64,000 bases of DNA from Bradyrhizobium diazoefficiens USDA 110 (GCF_000011365.1 NC_004463.1:434001-498000), one strand, 5' to 3'. Counted from the stretch's first letter, positions 9,172 to 18,403 are shown. Numbers and translations are program-made. Notes: a model not told the origin generated them from the letters alone.

Positions 9172-10065
9172 ATGAATGTCACCTTGCGCCAATTGCGGGC
9201 CTTCACCGGCGTCTATCGCACCCGCAGCATCACGCGGGCCGCGCGCGAGCTCGGGATCACGCAGTCGGCGGCTAGCCTGTTGATCCAGCAGCTCGAAACC
9301 CAGCTCGGCGTCAAACTGTTCGATCGCTCCACGCGATCGGTGCAGCCGACCTTGGCGGCCGACGAGGCGTTTCATTCCGCCGAACGGATGCTGGGCGATG
9401 CGCTGGGCCTGTCACGGCGCATGCGCGACCTCGCGCAAGCGCGCGCCGGCCGCGTCGCGTTTCTGGCATCGGCCGGCGCCGCCTCGGCGCTGCTGCCCCT
9501 GGTGCTGGCGAAATTCCGTGCGGCCCATCCCGACATCGAGATCGACATGCGGGATGTCGCCGCCGACGATCTCGTTCCGCGCCTGATCGCAACCGACGCG
9601 GAGTTCGCCATCGGCAGCGTGGAAGGTGAATTCGCGGAGATGACGATCGAGACGCTGACCCGCGGACGCCTGAGCGCGATCGGCCGGAGCACAGCCGACT
9701 TCGCCGCGCGGCGCGCGCTGACATGGGACGAACTGGCACAGCTCCCGACGATCGCGATGCGGCGCGAGACGCGGATCCGCATGCAGATCGATCAGGCGCT
9801 TGGCGCGCAGGGCAAGCACCTCAATCCAACCTATGAGGTGACGCTGATCAACACCGCGCTCGCCATGACCGCGCAGGGCCTCGGCCTCGCCATTCTTCCC
9901 GCGACGATGCTGCCGGCCGATCAGTTCCCGACGCTGATCGCAAGACCTCTGATCCGCCCGGCCATCACCCGGCCGGTGTCGCTGCTGCAGCGTCAGGGCC
10001 GGACGCTGTCGCCGGCGGCGCAGGCGTTCGTGGCGATGGCGCGGACGGTGCTGGCGGGTCCGTAA
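9172..10065 (+). CDS. LysR-family transcriptional regulator
   Basis: The 297-residue protein has the N-terminal LysR winged helix-turn-helix (residues 1-60, including LRQLRAFTGVYRTRSITRAA and QSAASLLIQQLE) followed by a substrate-binding domain from about residue 90. It is transcribed away from the FAD monooxygenase with a 117-base shared upstream region that contains two dyads, so it most likely activates the monooxygenase-receptor operon in response to an aromatic or carboxylic effector. It converges with the ABC permease gene downstream. Confidence 0.9.
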   Translation: MNVTLRQLRAFTGVYRTRSITRAARELGITQSAASLLIQQLETQLGVKLFDRSTRSVQPTLAADEAFHSAERMLGDALGLSRRMRDLAQARAGRVAFLASAGAASALLPLVLAKFRAAHPDIEIDMRDVAADDLVPRLIATDAEFAIGSVEGEFAEMTIETLTRGRLSAIGRSTADFAARRALTWDELAQLPTIAMRRETRIRMQIDQALGAQGKHLNPTYEVTLINTALAMTAQGLGLAILPATMLPADQFPTLIARPLIRPAITRPVSLLQRQGRTLSPAAQAFVAMARTVLAGP

Positions 10066-10086
10066 TCAATGTAGCCCCTGCTCGGG

Positions 10087-10962
10087 CTACTCCGCCAGAT
10101 TGTGCTGCTGCCAGCGCAGCAGATAGGCCTGCAATCGCCAGATCAGCGCGGACAGCGCAACGCCGACCAGCATCAGCACGATGACGGCGACCATCATGCC
10201 CGAGGCCTCCGCGCGCGCTTCGGACTCGATGATCAGGCGTCCGATTCCGCGTTCCGCGCCGATGAACTCGCCGACGATCACGCCGATCAGGGCGAAGGAG
10301 ATCGCAGGCGTCAGCGAGGCGAAGACCCAGGCCATGGTCGATGGGATGACCACCGTGCGGGTGATCTGCCACTCGCTGGCGCCGAGCAGCCGCGCCGCGT
10401 TGACAAAGCCCTCGTCGATCGAGCGCGCCCCCTCGAACGTGTTGAAGAAGACGAGGAAGACGACCACGATCCACGACGTCACGACCTTCGAGGTATCGCC
10501 GATGCCGAAGGCCAGCACGATGATCGGGGCCAGCGCGATGCGCGGGATCGAATTCACCGCGGTGATGAAAGGCTGGAAAATGGCGCTCAGTCGGTCCGAG
10601 CGGCCCAGCACGAGGCCCGCGGCAAAGCCGCTGCTGACGCCGGTCGCGAAGCCGAAGAAGGTGTTCTTCAGGGTGACGGCGGTCGCGATCCAGAGATTGT
10701 TCTCGGATCGCGCCATGCAGCGGGCGAATTCGCCATTGAACCAGCCGTTGAACACGCCGAGCTTGGACTTGAGACAGCTCAGGATCAGGAAATGCTCGAA
10801 GATGTCCGAGGGTCTTGACACGAAGTAGGGGTCGAGCAGATCAGGCACCAGCCAGGGAAGCCGGCCGTGCAGATCGTAACCCCATTGCCAGATCGACAGG
10901 AAGCAGGCGCAGATCGCCATTTGCCAGGCCAGGGTCCTGCCGGCGTTGCGCGCGCGTCTCAT
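10087..10962 (-). CDS. ABC transporter permease, NitT/TauT type
   Basis: This 291-residue inner-membrane protein has about six membrane segments and the permease loop signature (GASEWQITRTVVIPSTMAW) that contacts the ATPase. It is the last gene of the minus-strand cluster LysR-leuC-leuD-leuB-SBP-ATPase-permease and overlaps the ATPase gene by four bases. NitT/TauT importers take up nitrate, sulfonates, aromatic acids or pyrimidines; here the linkage to isopropylmalate-type enzymes suggests an organic acid, which is inference. Confidence 0.88.
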   Translation of the reverse strand: MRRARNAGRTLAWQMAICACFLSIWQWGYDLHGRLPWLVPDLLDPYFVSRPSDIFEHFLILSCLKSKLGVFNGWFNGEFARCMARSENNLWIATAVTLKNTFFGFATGVSSGFAAGLVLGRSDRLSAIFQPFITAVNSIPRIALAPIIVLAFGIGDTSKVVTSWIVVVFLVFFNTFEGARSIDEGFVNAARLLGASEWQITRTVVIPSTMAWVFASLTPAISFALIGVIVGEFIGAERGIGRLIIESEARAEASGMMVAVIVLMLVGVALSALIWRLQAYLLRWQQHNLAE

Positions 10963-11792
10963 GGCTTGCGGCCCTTGATGAACTCTTCGCCGAGCGAGTG
11001 CCAGATCAGCTGGAACAGCTCGGCATAACGCGGCGTCTCCCGGATCTTCACCGCATTGCGTGGGCGGGCAAAATCCACATCGAAACTCTCCTTGATCCGG
11101 CCGGGCCGCGCGGAGAACAGAATGATGCGGTCTGCCAGCGTCAGGGCTTCGCCGAGATCATGGGTCACGAACAGCACGGTCTGCTGCTCGCGTTCCCAGA
11201 TGCGAAGCAGCACGTCGTGCATGTCGATCTTGGTGTGGGTGTCGAGCGCGCCGAACGGCTCGTCCATCAGCAGGACCTGCGGCTCAACGACCAGCGTTCG
11301 CATCAAAGCGGCGCGCTGGCGCATGCCGCCGGACAATGCAGAAGGGTAGGCGTTGCCAAAGCCCTCCAGCCCGGCCTGCACCAGGCAGGCACGGACACGC
11401 TCCTTTCGCTCCGCCACCGGGACGCCCGCCAGCTCCAGGCCGTAGCCGATGTTGTCGGCGACTGTCCGCCAGGGAAACAGCGTATCGCGCTGGAACACGT
11501 AGCCGACGTCAGACGCCGCCCGTCCGGGGACAACAGGCGTTCCGTCGATCAGAATCTGACCGCTGGTCGGCTTGACCAGTGTCGCTATCATGTTGAGGAC
11601 GGTGCTCTTGCCGGAGCCGGATGGCCCGAGCAGGGCGACGAATTCGCCGCGCCGGACATTGAAGGAGACGTCGCGCACCGCCTCGATGGCGGTGCCCGCC
11701 AGCTGGAAAGTCTTGCACAATCCGCGCACGTCGATGCGCCGCATCTCAGGCGGCGCGTCGGCGTGCGGCGCATGTAAGGCCTGCACGCTCAA
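10959..11792 (-). CDS. ABC transporter ATP-binding protein, NitT/TauT type
   Basis: The 277-residue cytoplasmic ATPase has Walker A GPSGSGKST at residues 56-64, the Q-loop glutamine at 101, the signature LSGGMRQ at 153-159, Walker B VLLMDEP at 173-179 and the switch histidine at 211, so it should be active. It overlaps the genes on both sides by four bases and energises the importer made with the neighbouring permease and binding protein. Confidence 0.92.
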   Translation of the reverse strand: MSVQALHAPHADAPPEMRRIDVRGLCKTFQLAGTAIEAVRDVSFNVRRGEFVALLGPSGSGKSTVLNMIATLVKPTSGQILIDGTPVVPGRAASDVGYVFQRDTLFPWRTVADNIGYGLELAGVPVAERKERVRACLVQAGLEGFGNAYPSALSGGMRQRAALMRTLVVEPQVLLMDEPFGALDTHTKIDMHDVLLRIWEREQQTVLFVTHDLGEALTLADRIILFSARPGRIKESFDVDFARPRNAVKIRETPRYAELFQLIWHSLGEEFIKGRKP

Positions 11793-12841
11793 GCCGGATA
11801 GGCCTTGCGTGCCGCTTCGATGAAGCTGGTGGTGACGACGTCGGCCATGGCGAGCGGCTTGATCCCGGTCATTTCACGGAACCAGACCTTCTGCCCGCGT
11901 GCAAAACTCTCCGCATCGATGACGCATTCGTAGTCGGTGACCTTCTTCATGATCCCAATGTCGAAAACATTCGCATCGCGCGACGTGCTCCCGACATAAG
12001 GCTCGATCGCATCGTAGATCTCTTCGGGGGAGTGCTCCTTGATCCACTGGGTCGCGCGCCACAGCGCCGTGACGAACGCCTGCATCTTCTGCGGGTCCTT
12101 GTCGATGGTCGACTGCAAGGTGAAATGAGACGTCACCGGGACCTTGCCGCCGATATACTTGGCCCAGACCGCCTCGTCGGTTCCGTCGAACAACAGCGCG
12201 CCCCAGCCCTGCTCGATCGAATCCTTCAGGATCGACGGCGAGTTGATGAGGACATCGACCTGTTTCGTTTTCAACGTCCCCATCATGGTGTCGACATTGC
12301 CGGTGCCGATCCAGGTCACCTTGTCGTCGAGCCCCATGGTTTCCAGGTAATAGGAGGCCCAGACGTGGTTGGTGCCACCAAGCGACGATACCGCAACGAT
12401 CGGCTTGCGTCCGTCAGGCCGCTTCCACTTCGCCAGCGCCTCCAGCGTGGTGATGCCCTGATCGAACAGATCCTTGCGGATGATGAAGATCGCGGCGTTG
12501 CTGCGGGTATCGACCGGCATCAGCACGCGCGCGCTGCGGCCGTGATTGCTGAGCTGCATCGGGTGGGTGATGTCGCCGATGCCGATATCTCCCTGGGACG
12601 AAGCAATGATCTCACGGGTCTTCACGCCGCTGCCGCCCTGGATCAGCTTGCAGTCGAGGCCGGCCTCCCTGAAGAACCCGGCACGGTCGGCGACGAATTG
12701 GGACTGATACACCGGAATGGCCACCGGGTAGATCACGCGGCCCGACGGGGTATCCGCCCACGCCCGCCCCGCCGCCATGGAGACACCGGCGCCAGCGACA
12801 ATCGTCAGCGCCGACCGTCTTGTGACCCGAGTTCTCATCAC
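11789..12841 (-). CDS. ABC transporter substrate-binding protein, NitT/TauT (SsuA-like)
   Basis: The 350-residue protein has a twin-arginine-like leader (TRRSALTIVAGAG, residues 7-19) and a likely cleavage after GRAWA, then an SsuA/THI5-like binding domain with FVADRAGFFREAGLD and GDIGIGDITHP. It would capture the substrate in the periplasm for the adjacent permease and ATPase. Its start overlaps the stop of leuB by four bases, coupling transport to the enzyme genes. The ligand is unknown. Confidence 0.87.
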   Translation of the reverse strand: MMRTRVTRRSALTIVAGAGVSMAAGRAWADTPSGRVIYPVAIPVYQSQFVADRAGFFREAGLDCKLIQGGSGVKTREIIASSQGDIGIGDITHPMQLSNHGRSARVLMPVDTRSNAAIFIIRKDLFDQGITTLEALAKWKRPDGRKPIVAVSSLGGTNHVWASYYLETMGLDDKVTWIGTGNVDTMMGTLKTKQVDVLINSPSILKDSIEQGWGALLFDGTDEAVWAKYIGGKVPVTSHFTLQSTIDKDPQKMQAFVTALWRATQWIKEHSPEEIYDAIEPYVGSTSRDANVFDIGIMKKVTDYECVIDAESFARGQKVWFREMTGIKPLAMADVVTTSFIEAARKAYPA

Positions 12842-13977
12842 GCGTGCTCCCTCTCCTTGCCGACCACCTTGTCGAGCGCGTTCAGCACCGCATCGCCCAT
12901 CTCCTGGGTCGAAAGTCTTTTTGCGCCGGGTTCGGCGATATCGGCCGTTCTTGCGCCGGCGGCCAGGGCCGTATCCACGGCCTTCTCCAGCAGCGCGGCA
13001 TCTTCAGGTCGATGGAGGGTAATGCGCAACATCATTGCGACGCTGAGGATCGAGCCAAGTGGATTGGCGATGCCCTTGCCCGCAATGTCAGGCGCGCTGC
13101 CGTGAACCGGCTCATAGAGCGCCTTGCGACGTCCGAGCCGGTCCGGCGGCCCGAGCGAGACCGACGGCAGCATGCCGAGCGAGCCCGACGCCATCGCCGC
13201 GCAATCGGAGAGAATGTCTCCGAAGATATTGCAGGTCACCATGACGTCGAATTGCGAGGGTGCCCGCACGATCTGCATCGCGGCGTTGTCGACATAGAGA
13301 TGCGTCAGCTCGACATCGGAAAACTCCGCTTCATGCAGCGCGGTGACCTCCTCGCGCCACAGCACACTGGTCTCAAGCACATTGGCCTTGTCGACGGAGC
13401 AGACCCGGCCCTTGCGCGTCCGTGCCAGTTCGAACGCGGTTCGCGCCACCCGGCGGATCTGGCTGGTGGTGTATTGCTGGGTGTTGAAGCCGCGGCGCTG
13501 GCCATCGGGCAGCGTTTCGATGCCGCGCGGCTCGCCGAAATAGATGCCGCTGGTGAGCTCGCGGATGATGATGAAGTCGACGTCCTTCAGCACCGCGGCC
13601 TTGAGCGGCGCGGAGTCCGCCAGCGCCGGATTGGCGACGATGGGCCGGAGATTGGCATAGAGGTCGTATTTGCTGCGCAGCGACAAGAGGCTTCCCGCCT
13701 TGCGCGCGGCCGGAGGGACCTCCGTCGTCTCCGGGCCACCGGTCGCGCCCCAGAGGATCGCGTCGGCCTCCTCCATCGCCTCGACGGTGTCATCCGGCAG
13801 CACCTTGCCTGTCGCGAGATACGGGATCAGACCGTATTGCGCTTCGCGCAGAATCACCGGAGCGCCGCGCCGGTCCGAGAACCATTTGAGAATGCGATGG
13901 GACTGATCGGTCACTTCCGGACCGATGCCTTCACCACCGACCACGGCCACCGTGATCGTGTTCGAGAGCGTGTTCAT
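12838..13977 (-). CDS. leuB: 3-isopropylmalate dehydrogenase-like (beta-decarboxylating dehydrogenase)
   Basis: The 379-residue protein matches the isocitrate/isopropylmalate dehydrogenase fold: GGEGIGPEV near the N-terminus, YDLYANLRP, SGIYFGEPRG, and VDKANVLETSVLWR, which is typical of LeuB rather than of D-malate or isocitrate enzymes. The family oxidises and decarboxylates (2R,3S)-3-isopropylmalate with NAD+. I used ATG 13977, which overlaps the leuD stop by four bases. The operon with an ABC importer and no leuA suggests a second, possibly catabolic, leuCDB set acting on a related 2-hydroxy acid. The symbol marks homology, not a proven role. Confidence 0.85.
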   Translation of the reverse strand: MNTLSNTITVAVVGGEGIGPEVTDQSHRILKWFSDRRGAPVILREAQYGLIPYLATGKVLPDDTVEAMEEADAILWGATGGPETTEVPPAARKAGSLLSLRSKYDLYANLRPIVANPALADSAPLKAAVLKDVDFIIIRELTSGIYFGEPRGIETLPDGQRRGFNTQQYTTSQIRRVARTAFELARTRKGRVCSVDKANVLETSVLWREEVTALHEAEFSDVELTHLYVDNAAMQIVRAPSQFDVMVTCNIFGDILSDCAAMASGSLGMLPSVSLGPPDRLGRRKALYEPVHGSAPDIAGKGIANPLGSILSVAMMLRITLHRPEDAALLEKAVDTALAAGARTADIAEPGAKRLSTQEMGDAVLNALDKVVGKEREHA

Positions 13978-14609
13978 GCCTGATGTCCTGCAAAGTGAAT
14001 CCACGGCCGCGCGGTGCGGTCGGATGCCTGGAATCCGCGGATCTCTTGGTCGCGCCGCAAGGTCAGCGAAATTTCGTCGAGGCCTTCGAGCAGGCCCGCA
14101 CGTCTGCGCGGATCGATCTCGAAGACGTGCCTTAACCCCGATGGCGAGGTGACCGTCTGCTCCTGCAGATCGACCGTGAGGCGTCCCGCGCCCTGGCTCG
14201 CTTCGATGTCGGCGGCGAGGCTGTCGATGATGGCCTTGTCCAGCACCACCGGCAGGATGCCGTTCTGGAAACAGTTGGCGAAGAAAATGTCGCCGAAGCC
14301 GGATCCGATGATGGCGCGGATACCCATCTCCTGCAGCGACCACACCGCCGCCTCGCGCGATGAGCCGCAGCCGAAATTCGGACCCGTGACCAAAATTTCC
14401 GCCGCGCGATACGGCTCGCGATTGAGGATGAACTCCGGATTGTCCGAGCCATCAGGCAGATAGCGGAGCGAGCCGAACGCCCATTTGCCGAGACTGCCGC
14501 GGACGGAATTTCCGATCATGCGATTGATGCTGATGATGACGTCCGTATCGACATTGGTGCGCATGATCGGCGCGGCAATCGCGGTCAACTTGGTAAAGGG
14601 CTCCGCCAT
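13974..14609 (-). CDS. leuD: 3-isopropylmalate dehydratase small subunit-like
   Basis: The 211-residue protein is the swivelling aconitase domain that partners LeuC. The characteristic GPNFGCGSSREAAVW and DVIISINRM motifs are present and the length is usual for LeuD. It follows leuC directly (leuC stops at 14610) and overlaps leuB by four bases. With LeuC it would isomerise 2-isopropylmalate or a similar hydroxy-acid through a dehydrated intermediate. Confidence 0.87.
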   Translation of the reverse strand: MAEPFTKLTAIAAPIMRTNVDTDVIISINRMIGNSVRGSLGKWAFGSLRYLPDGSDNPEFILNREPYRAAEILVTGPNFGCGSSREAAVWSLQEMGIRAIIGSGFGDIFFANCFQNGILPVVLDKAIIDSLAADIEASQGAGRLTVDLQEQTVTSPSGLRHVFEIDPRRRAGLLEGLDEISLTLRRDQEIRGFQASDRTARPWIHFAGHQA

Positions 14610-16043
14610 CTAGCGCTCCATGGTTCGGACATCGGCGATGGCGCCGGAGACCGCCGCCGCCGCGGCCATGGCCGGGCTCGCCAGATGGGTGCGGGCACGC
14701 GGCCCTTGCCGGCCGATGAAATTCCGGTTCGACGTCGAGACCGAGCGCTGGCCGGGCGGCACGGTTTCGCCGTTCGCGGCGAGGCACATCGAGCATCCGG
14801 GCTCGCGCCATTCGAAGCCCGCGTCGATGAAGATCTTGTCGAGCCCCTCGGCCACCGCATCGCGCTTGACGGTCTCCGAACCCGGCACGACCCAGGCGCG
14901 CACGCCGGGCGCGACCTTGCGGCCGCGCGCGACCTCGGCCGCGGCGCGCAGATCGCTGAGACGGCTGTTGGTGCAGGAGCCGATGAAGACCCAATCGACC
15001 TTCGTGCCGGCGATCGGCGCGCCGGGCTTCAGGCCCATATAGTCGAGCGCGATCTCGATCGCGCCGCGGCGCGCGGGATCGGCAATGTCTCGGGGATCCG
15101 GGACGCGGCCATCGACACCGAGGACATGCTCCGGACTGGTGCCCCAGGTGATCTGGGGGATGATGGTGCCGACATCGATCGTCACCTCGCGATCGAACAT
15201 TGCGTCGCTGTCGCTCCGAAGCGTCCGCCACGCCGTGACGGCCCGCTCCCACATCTCACCTTGCGGCGCGTAGGGACGTCCCCGGACATAATCGAACGTC
15301 GTCTGGTCCGGCGCGATCAGCCCCATCTTGGCACCGAGTTCGACCGACAGATTGCAGATGGTGAGCCGCCCTTCGATCGGCATGCCCCTGATCGCGCTGC
15401 CGGCGTACTCGACCGCATAACCGGTGCCGCCGGCGGCGCCGACATGGCCGATCAAAGCGAGGATGAGATCTTTCGCCGTGACACCGAACGGCATGCGGCC
15501 GTCGAACGTCACGCGCATGGTTTTCGGCCGGCGCTGGATGATAGTCTGGGTCGCCAGCACATGCGTGAGCTCGCTGGAGCCGATGCCGAAGGCAAGCGCG
15601 CCGAGCCCGCCATGGGTGCAGGTGTGGCTGTCGCCGCAGACGATCAGGCAGCCGGGCAGGCTGAGACCGAGCTCCGGCCCGATGACATGGACGATGCCCT
15701 GCCCCGGCTGGTCGATGTCGAACAGCCGGATGCCGCTGGCGGATGTCTCGGTCCGCAACGCCGCCAGCAGCTCCTGCCCGGTCGTGATCGTGCCGGCGCG
15801 CCCGGACGCCGTGGAAATCGCATGATCGGGCGTGGCAAAAGTCAGCTCGGGATTGTGGACCGGGAGGTTGCGGCTCTTGAGGTCGATCAGCCCGCGGGAG
15901 CCGCCGAGATCGTGCAGCAGATGACGATCCACATGAAGCAGATCGGTGTCATCGCTGACATGGGCGATGACATGCTGGTCCCAGATTTTGGCCAGCAGCG
16001 TGCGACCACGCGTGTCCACGATCCGTCCTCCCCTGATCGGCAT
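14610..16043 (-). CDS. leuC: 3-isopropylmalate dehydratase large subunit-like
   Basis: From ATG 16043 this is a 477-residue aconitase-family catalytic subunit. The three 4Fe-4S ligands are visible: C357 in GSCTNSR, and C417 and C420 in EPGCSMC; GDSHTCTHGG at 137-146 belongs to the active site. Start choice is uncertain: ATG 16070 adds nine residues and the frame is open to 16148, but the usual LeuC length (about 470) and the start of homology at LLAKIWDQHV favour 16043. It stands downstream of a LysR gene on the same strand and opens the leuCDB-ABC transporter operon. Confidence 0.87.
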   Translation of the reverse strand: MPIRGGRIVDTRGRTLLAKIWDQHVIAHVSDDTDLLHVDRHLLHDLGGSRGLIDLKSRNLPVHNPELTFATPDHAISTASGRAGTITTGQELLAALRTETSASGIRLFDIDQPGQGIVHVIGPELGLSLPGCLIVCGDSHTCTHGGLGALAFGIGSSELTHVLATQTIIQRRPKTMRVTFDGRMPFGVTAKDLILALIGHVGAAGGTGYAVEYAGSAIRGMPIEGRLTICNLSVELGAKMGLIAPDQTTFDYVRGRPYAPQGEMWERAVTAWRTLRSDSDAMFDREVTIDVGTIIPQITWGTSPEHVLGVDGRVPDPRDIADPARRGAIEIALDYMGLKPGAPIAGTKVDWVFIGSCTNSRLSDLRAAAEVARGRKVAPGVRAWVVPGSETVKRDAVAEGLDKIFIDAGFEWREPGCSMCLAANGETVPPGQRSVSTSNRNFIGRQGPRARTHLASPAMAAAAAVSGAIADVRTMER

Positions 16044-16143
16044 CTGACGTGCCGTAGTGCCGCCGATCATGCCGACCGAGGGCAATCCTGGGAAGCAGGA
16101 TAGAAGCGCGTCCCGCAAATGTGCAGTGACGGTTTGGCAGGGT

Positions 16144-16164
16144 GCCATCGCGGCCGGCGATGGC
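16144..16164 (-). terminator. hairpin between LysR gene and leuC
   Basis: GCCATCGC and GCGATGGC form a perfect 8-base-pair stem around a 5-base loop, 20 bases after the LysR stop. There is no T-run, so it may be a weak terminator, an mRNA-stabilising hairpin or an operator dyad for leuC. Confidence 0.4.
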
Positions 16165-16184
16165 AGGCGTTGACACGGGCGATG

Positions 16185-17138
16185 TCAGCCCCTGCTGCGG
16201 ACGACCGTCAGCCGGTCGGAGACGCTGCTCGTGGTGAGACCCGTATCATCCTGGGTCCGCAAATGGTCCACCAGCAGCTTCGTCACCGGCGGCAACGATT
16301 TGTAGTCGCGCACGCCCATGACCAGCTCGCGTCGCGCCCAGGACTCATCGAGCGGAACGGTGACGAGACTGTCGACACCGTAGCGGCCGCGAACGATCTC
16401 GAGCGGCACGACCCCGACCCCCATCCTGGCATCGATGACGCGGAACAGCGCATCGAAGCTGCTGACGCGGATGCGCACCTTGAGGTGCTGCCCGAGAGCG
16501 GCCGCCGCCCTGACACACAGCGTCTCGATCGAGCTGCCCTTCTCCAGGCTGACGAAGTCGAAATCGACCAGCTCGCGGAAGCGAACGCTGCTGCGACCGG
16601 CCAGCGGATGGTCGCGCGTGACCAGCGCGACCAGGCTGTCGCTGCGATAGGACAGCAGCTCCAGATCCTGTGCGTCGATGTTGCCGCCGAAAATGCCGAT
16701 GTCGGCCCGGTTCTCCATCACCGCGCGCACGATCGCAGGGCTTAGATCCTCCTCGATGTCGATATGCACCAGCGGATGCCGCTCCAGGAACAGGCTGAGC
16801 TCGTCGGCGAGAGCTTCGAGGATCGCGGACTTGTTGGCGCAGACCCGGATCAGCCCGCGCTTGCCCTGCCGGTATCCGGTCAATTCGGTCTCGAGCCGGC
16901 TCAGGTTTCCAAGGACGATGCGGGCATGCTCGAGCAAGGCAAAGCCGGCCGGCGTCGGCTCGATCCCCTTCGAATGGCGATGCAGCAGCTCGACCTGGAA
17001 ACGGTCCTCGATATCCGAGATGCGCCGGCTGACCGCGGACGCGGCGATGTTCTTCTTCTCCGCCGCCTTCGCGATGCTCTGCTCCTCAACGATCGCCACG
17101 AAGAGCTGCAGCGTCAGCAGATCGATTTTGGCCGTCAT
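16185..17138 (-). CDS. LysR-family transcriptional regulator
   Basis: The 317-residue regulator has the LysR winged helix at residues 5-65 (LLTLQLFVAIVEEQSIAKAA, then SAVSRRISDIEDRF) and a ligand-binding domain beyond residue 90. Unusually for the family it is not divergent from its presumed targets but lies upstream of leuC on the same strand, with 141 bases and a hairpin between. It probably controls the leuCDB-transporter operon. A tRNA-Ser gene lies further upstream. Confidence 0.88.
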   Translation of the reverse strand: MTAKIDLLTLQLFVAIVEEQSIAKAAEKKNIAASAVSRRISDIEDRFQVELLHRHSKGIEPTPAGFALLEHARIVLGNLSRLETELTGYRQGKRGLIRVCANKSAILEALADELSLFLERHPLVHIDIEEDLSPAIVRAVMENRADIGIFGGNIDAQDLELLSYRSDSLVALVTRDHPLAGRSSVRFRELVDFDFVSLEKGSSIETLCVRAAAALGQHLKVRIRVSSFDALFRVIDARMGVGVVPLEIVRGRYGVDSLVTVPLDESWARRELVMGVRDYKSLPPVTKLLVDHLRTQDDTGLTTSSVSDRLTVVRSRG

Positions 17139-17300
17139 CCGTCGGGTCCTCGGGGCGGGCTGTCATGACGGACATTGTGGAGAAGCTTGCCGCCCCGCCG
17201 CAAGTGCGGTGTCGGATTGCGGTCCCCTGGAGGCGACGCCAGAAGCTGCTGCGATCTTGAGGATTCAGTGCTTGAGGCGAGGCTTTGAGGCCGATTGATA

Positions 17301-17390
17301 TGGCGGAGAGGGAGGGATTCGAACCCCCGATAGGCTTGCACCTATGCCGCATTTCGAGTGCGGTGCATTCAACCACTCTGCCACCTCTCC
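17301..17390 (-). tRNA. tRNA-Ser (anticodon CGA)
   Basis: Read on the minus strand, the 90-base gene starts GGAGAGG and ends CCTCTCC-G-CCA, giving a 7-pair acceptor stem and an encoded CCA. The anticodon stem CCGCA/TGCGG holds the loop CTCGAAA, so the anticodon is CGA (reads UCG). The long variable arm of class II tRNAs and the TTCGAAT T-loop are present. It marks the edge of the accessory region to its left. Confidence 0.96.
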
Positions 17391-17525
17391 TGAAGGCGCC
17401 AAGTAAGGAGCAGGGCCCCTGTGGTTGGGGGCGTTAATAGGCGAGGATGGCGGGCCAGACAAGGCGCGAAAGGGGAAAATCCGCTGCCTCTTTCAACCCC
17501 ATCCCAGCCTTCGGGAGGAACCGCG

Positions 17526-18389
17526 ATGGAGCATCTGACGATCAAGGCCAATGGCGCCAATTTCCACCTGGTTCGCGCTGGAAAGGGCAAACCGCTGCTT
17601 TTGCTGCATGGTTGGCCGGAATTCTGGCTGACCTGGGAGCCGGTGATGGTCCGGCTGGCCGATCGCTTCATGCTGATCGCGCCCGACCTGCGCGGCTTTG
17701 GCGACAGCGACAAGCCTGACGGGCCTTACGGGCCGGACGGCCATGCCGCCGACATGCTTGCGCTGATGGAGGGGCTCGGCATCGAGCGATTCGCCGTGGT
17801 CGGCCACGATGTCGGCGGCGCCGTGATGCAGCCCCTGGCGCGGCAGGCACCGGGCCGGCTCGCCGGTCTCTTCTTCTTCGATTTCGTCTATCCCGGCATC
17901 GGACCGCGCATGGCGGCGCCCGACCGGCTCAACCACATCTGGTACCAGTCCTTCCACCAGATGGAGATGGCCGTGCGGCTCGTCGGCGCGAGCCGCGAGA
18001 GCTGCCGGCTCTATATCAGTCACTTCCTGAAGGGCTGGGCGCATCGAAAAGACGCCTTCGACGACGTCCTCGACGCCTTCGTCGACAATTTCTCTAGGGT
18101 GGGCAACCTTGCCGGCGGCTTTGCGCATTATCGCGCCTCGCATGCCGGGCGCGTCGCGATGATGAAGGGCGAAGCTCCACAGCTTCCGCCGATCGACGTG
18201 CCGACCTGCGTCCGCTGGGCCGAGCACGATCCGCTGTTTCCCTATGCGTGGACCGACCGGCTCGGCGAGACGTTCAGCGCGCTCGATCTCGCGATGTTTC
18301 CCGGCGCCGGCCACTTCCCGCATCGGGAAAATCCCGACCACGCGGCCGCGGAGATCGCGGCGTTCTTTCAGCGCGTCGGCTGGAGTTGA
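17526..18389 (+). CDS. alpha/beta hydrolase, epoxide hydrolase/haloacetate dehalogenase type
   Basis: The 287-residue protein starts at ATG 17526 with GGGAGG upstream. It has the oxyanion-hole HGWPE at residues 28-32, an aspartate nucleophile D95 in GHDVGG, and a C-terminal catalytic histidine in FPGAGHFPH. An aspartate nucleophile points to epoxide hydrolases and fluoroacetate/haloalkane dehalogenases rather than esterases. Residues from about 125 to 215 form the cap domain. It stands alone on the plus strand and converges with the ROK-like gene. The substrate is unknown. Confidence 0.85.
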   Translation: MEHLTIKANGANFHLVRAGKGKPLLLLHGWPEFWLTWEPVMVRLADRFMLIAPDLRGFGDSDKPDGPYGPDGHAADMLALMEGLGIERFAVVGHDVGGAVMQPLARQAPGRLAGLFFFDFVYPGIGPRMAAPDRLNHIWYQSFHQMEMAVRLVGASRESCRLYISHFLKGWAHRKDAFDDVLDAFVDNFSRVGNLAGGFAHYRASHAGRVAMMKGEAPQLPPIDVPTCVRWAEHDPLFPYAWTDRLGETFSALDLAMFPGAGHFPHRENPDHAAAEIAAFFQRVGWS

Positions 18390-18403
18390 GTCCGGATAAG
18401 GGT

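Noticed and set aside
12032..13105. A 357-codon plus-strand frame opposite the ABC binding protein and leuB
   Set aside because: It spans two clear genes on the other strand and has arginine- and histidine-rich low-information sequence. It is a GC-bias shadow.
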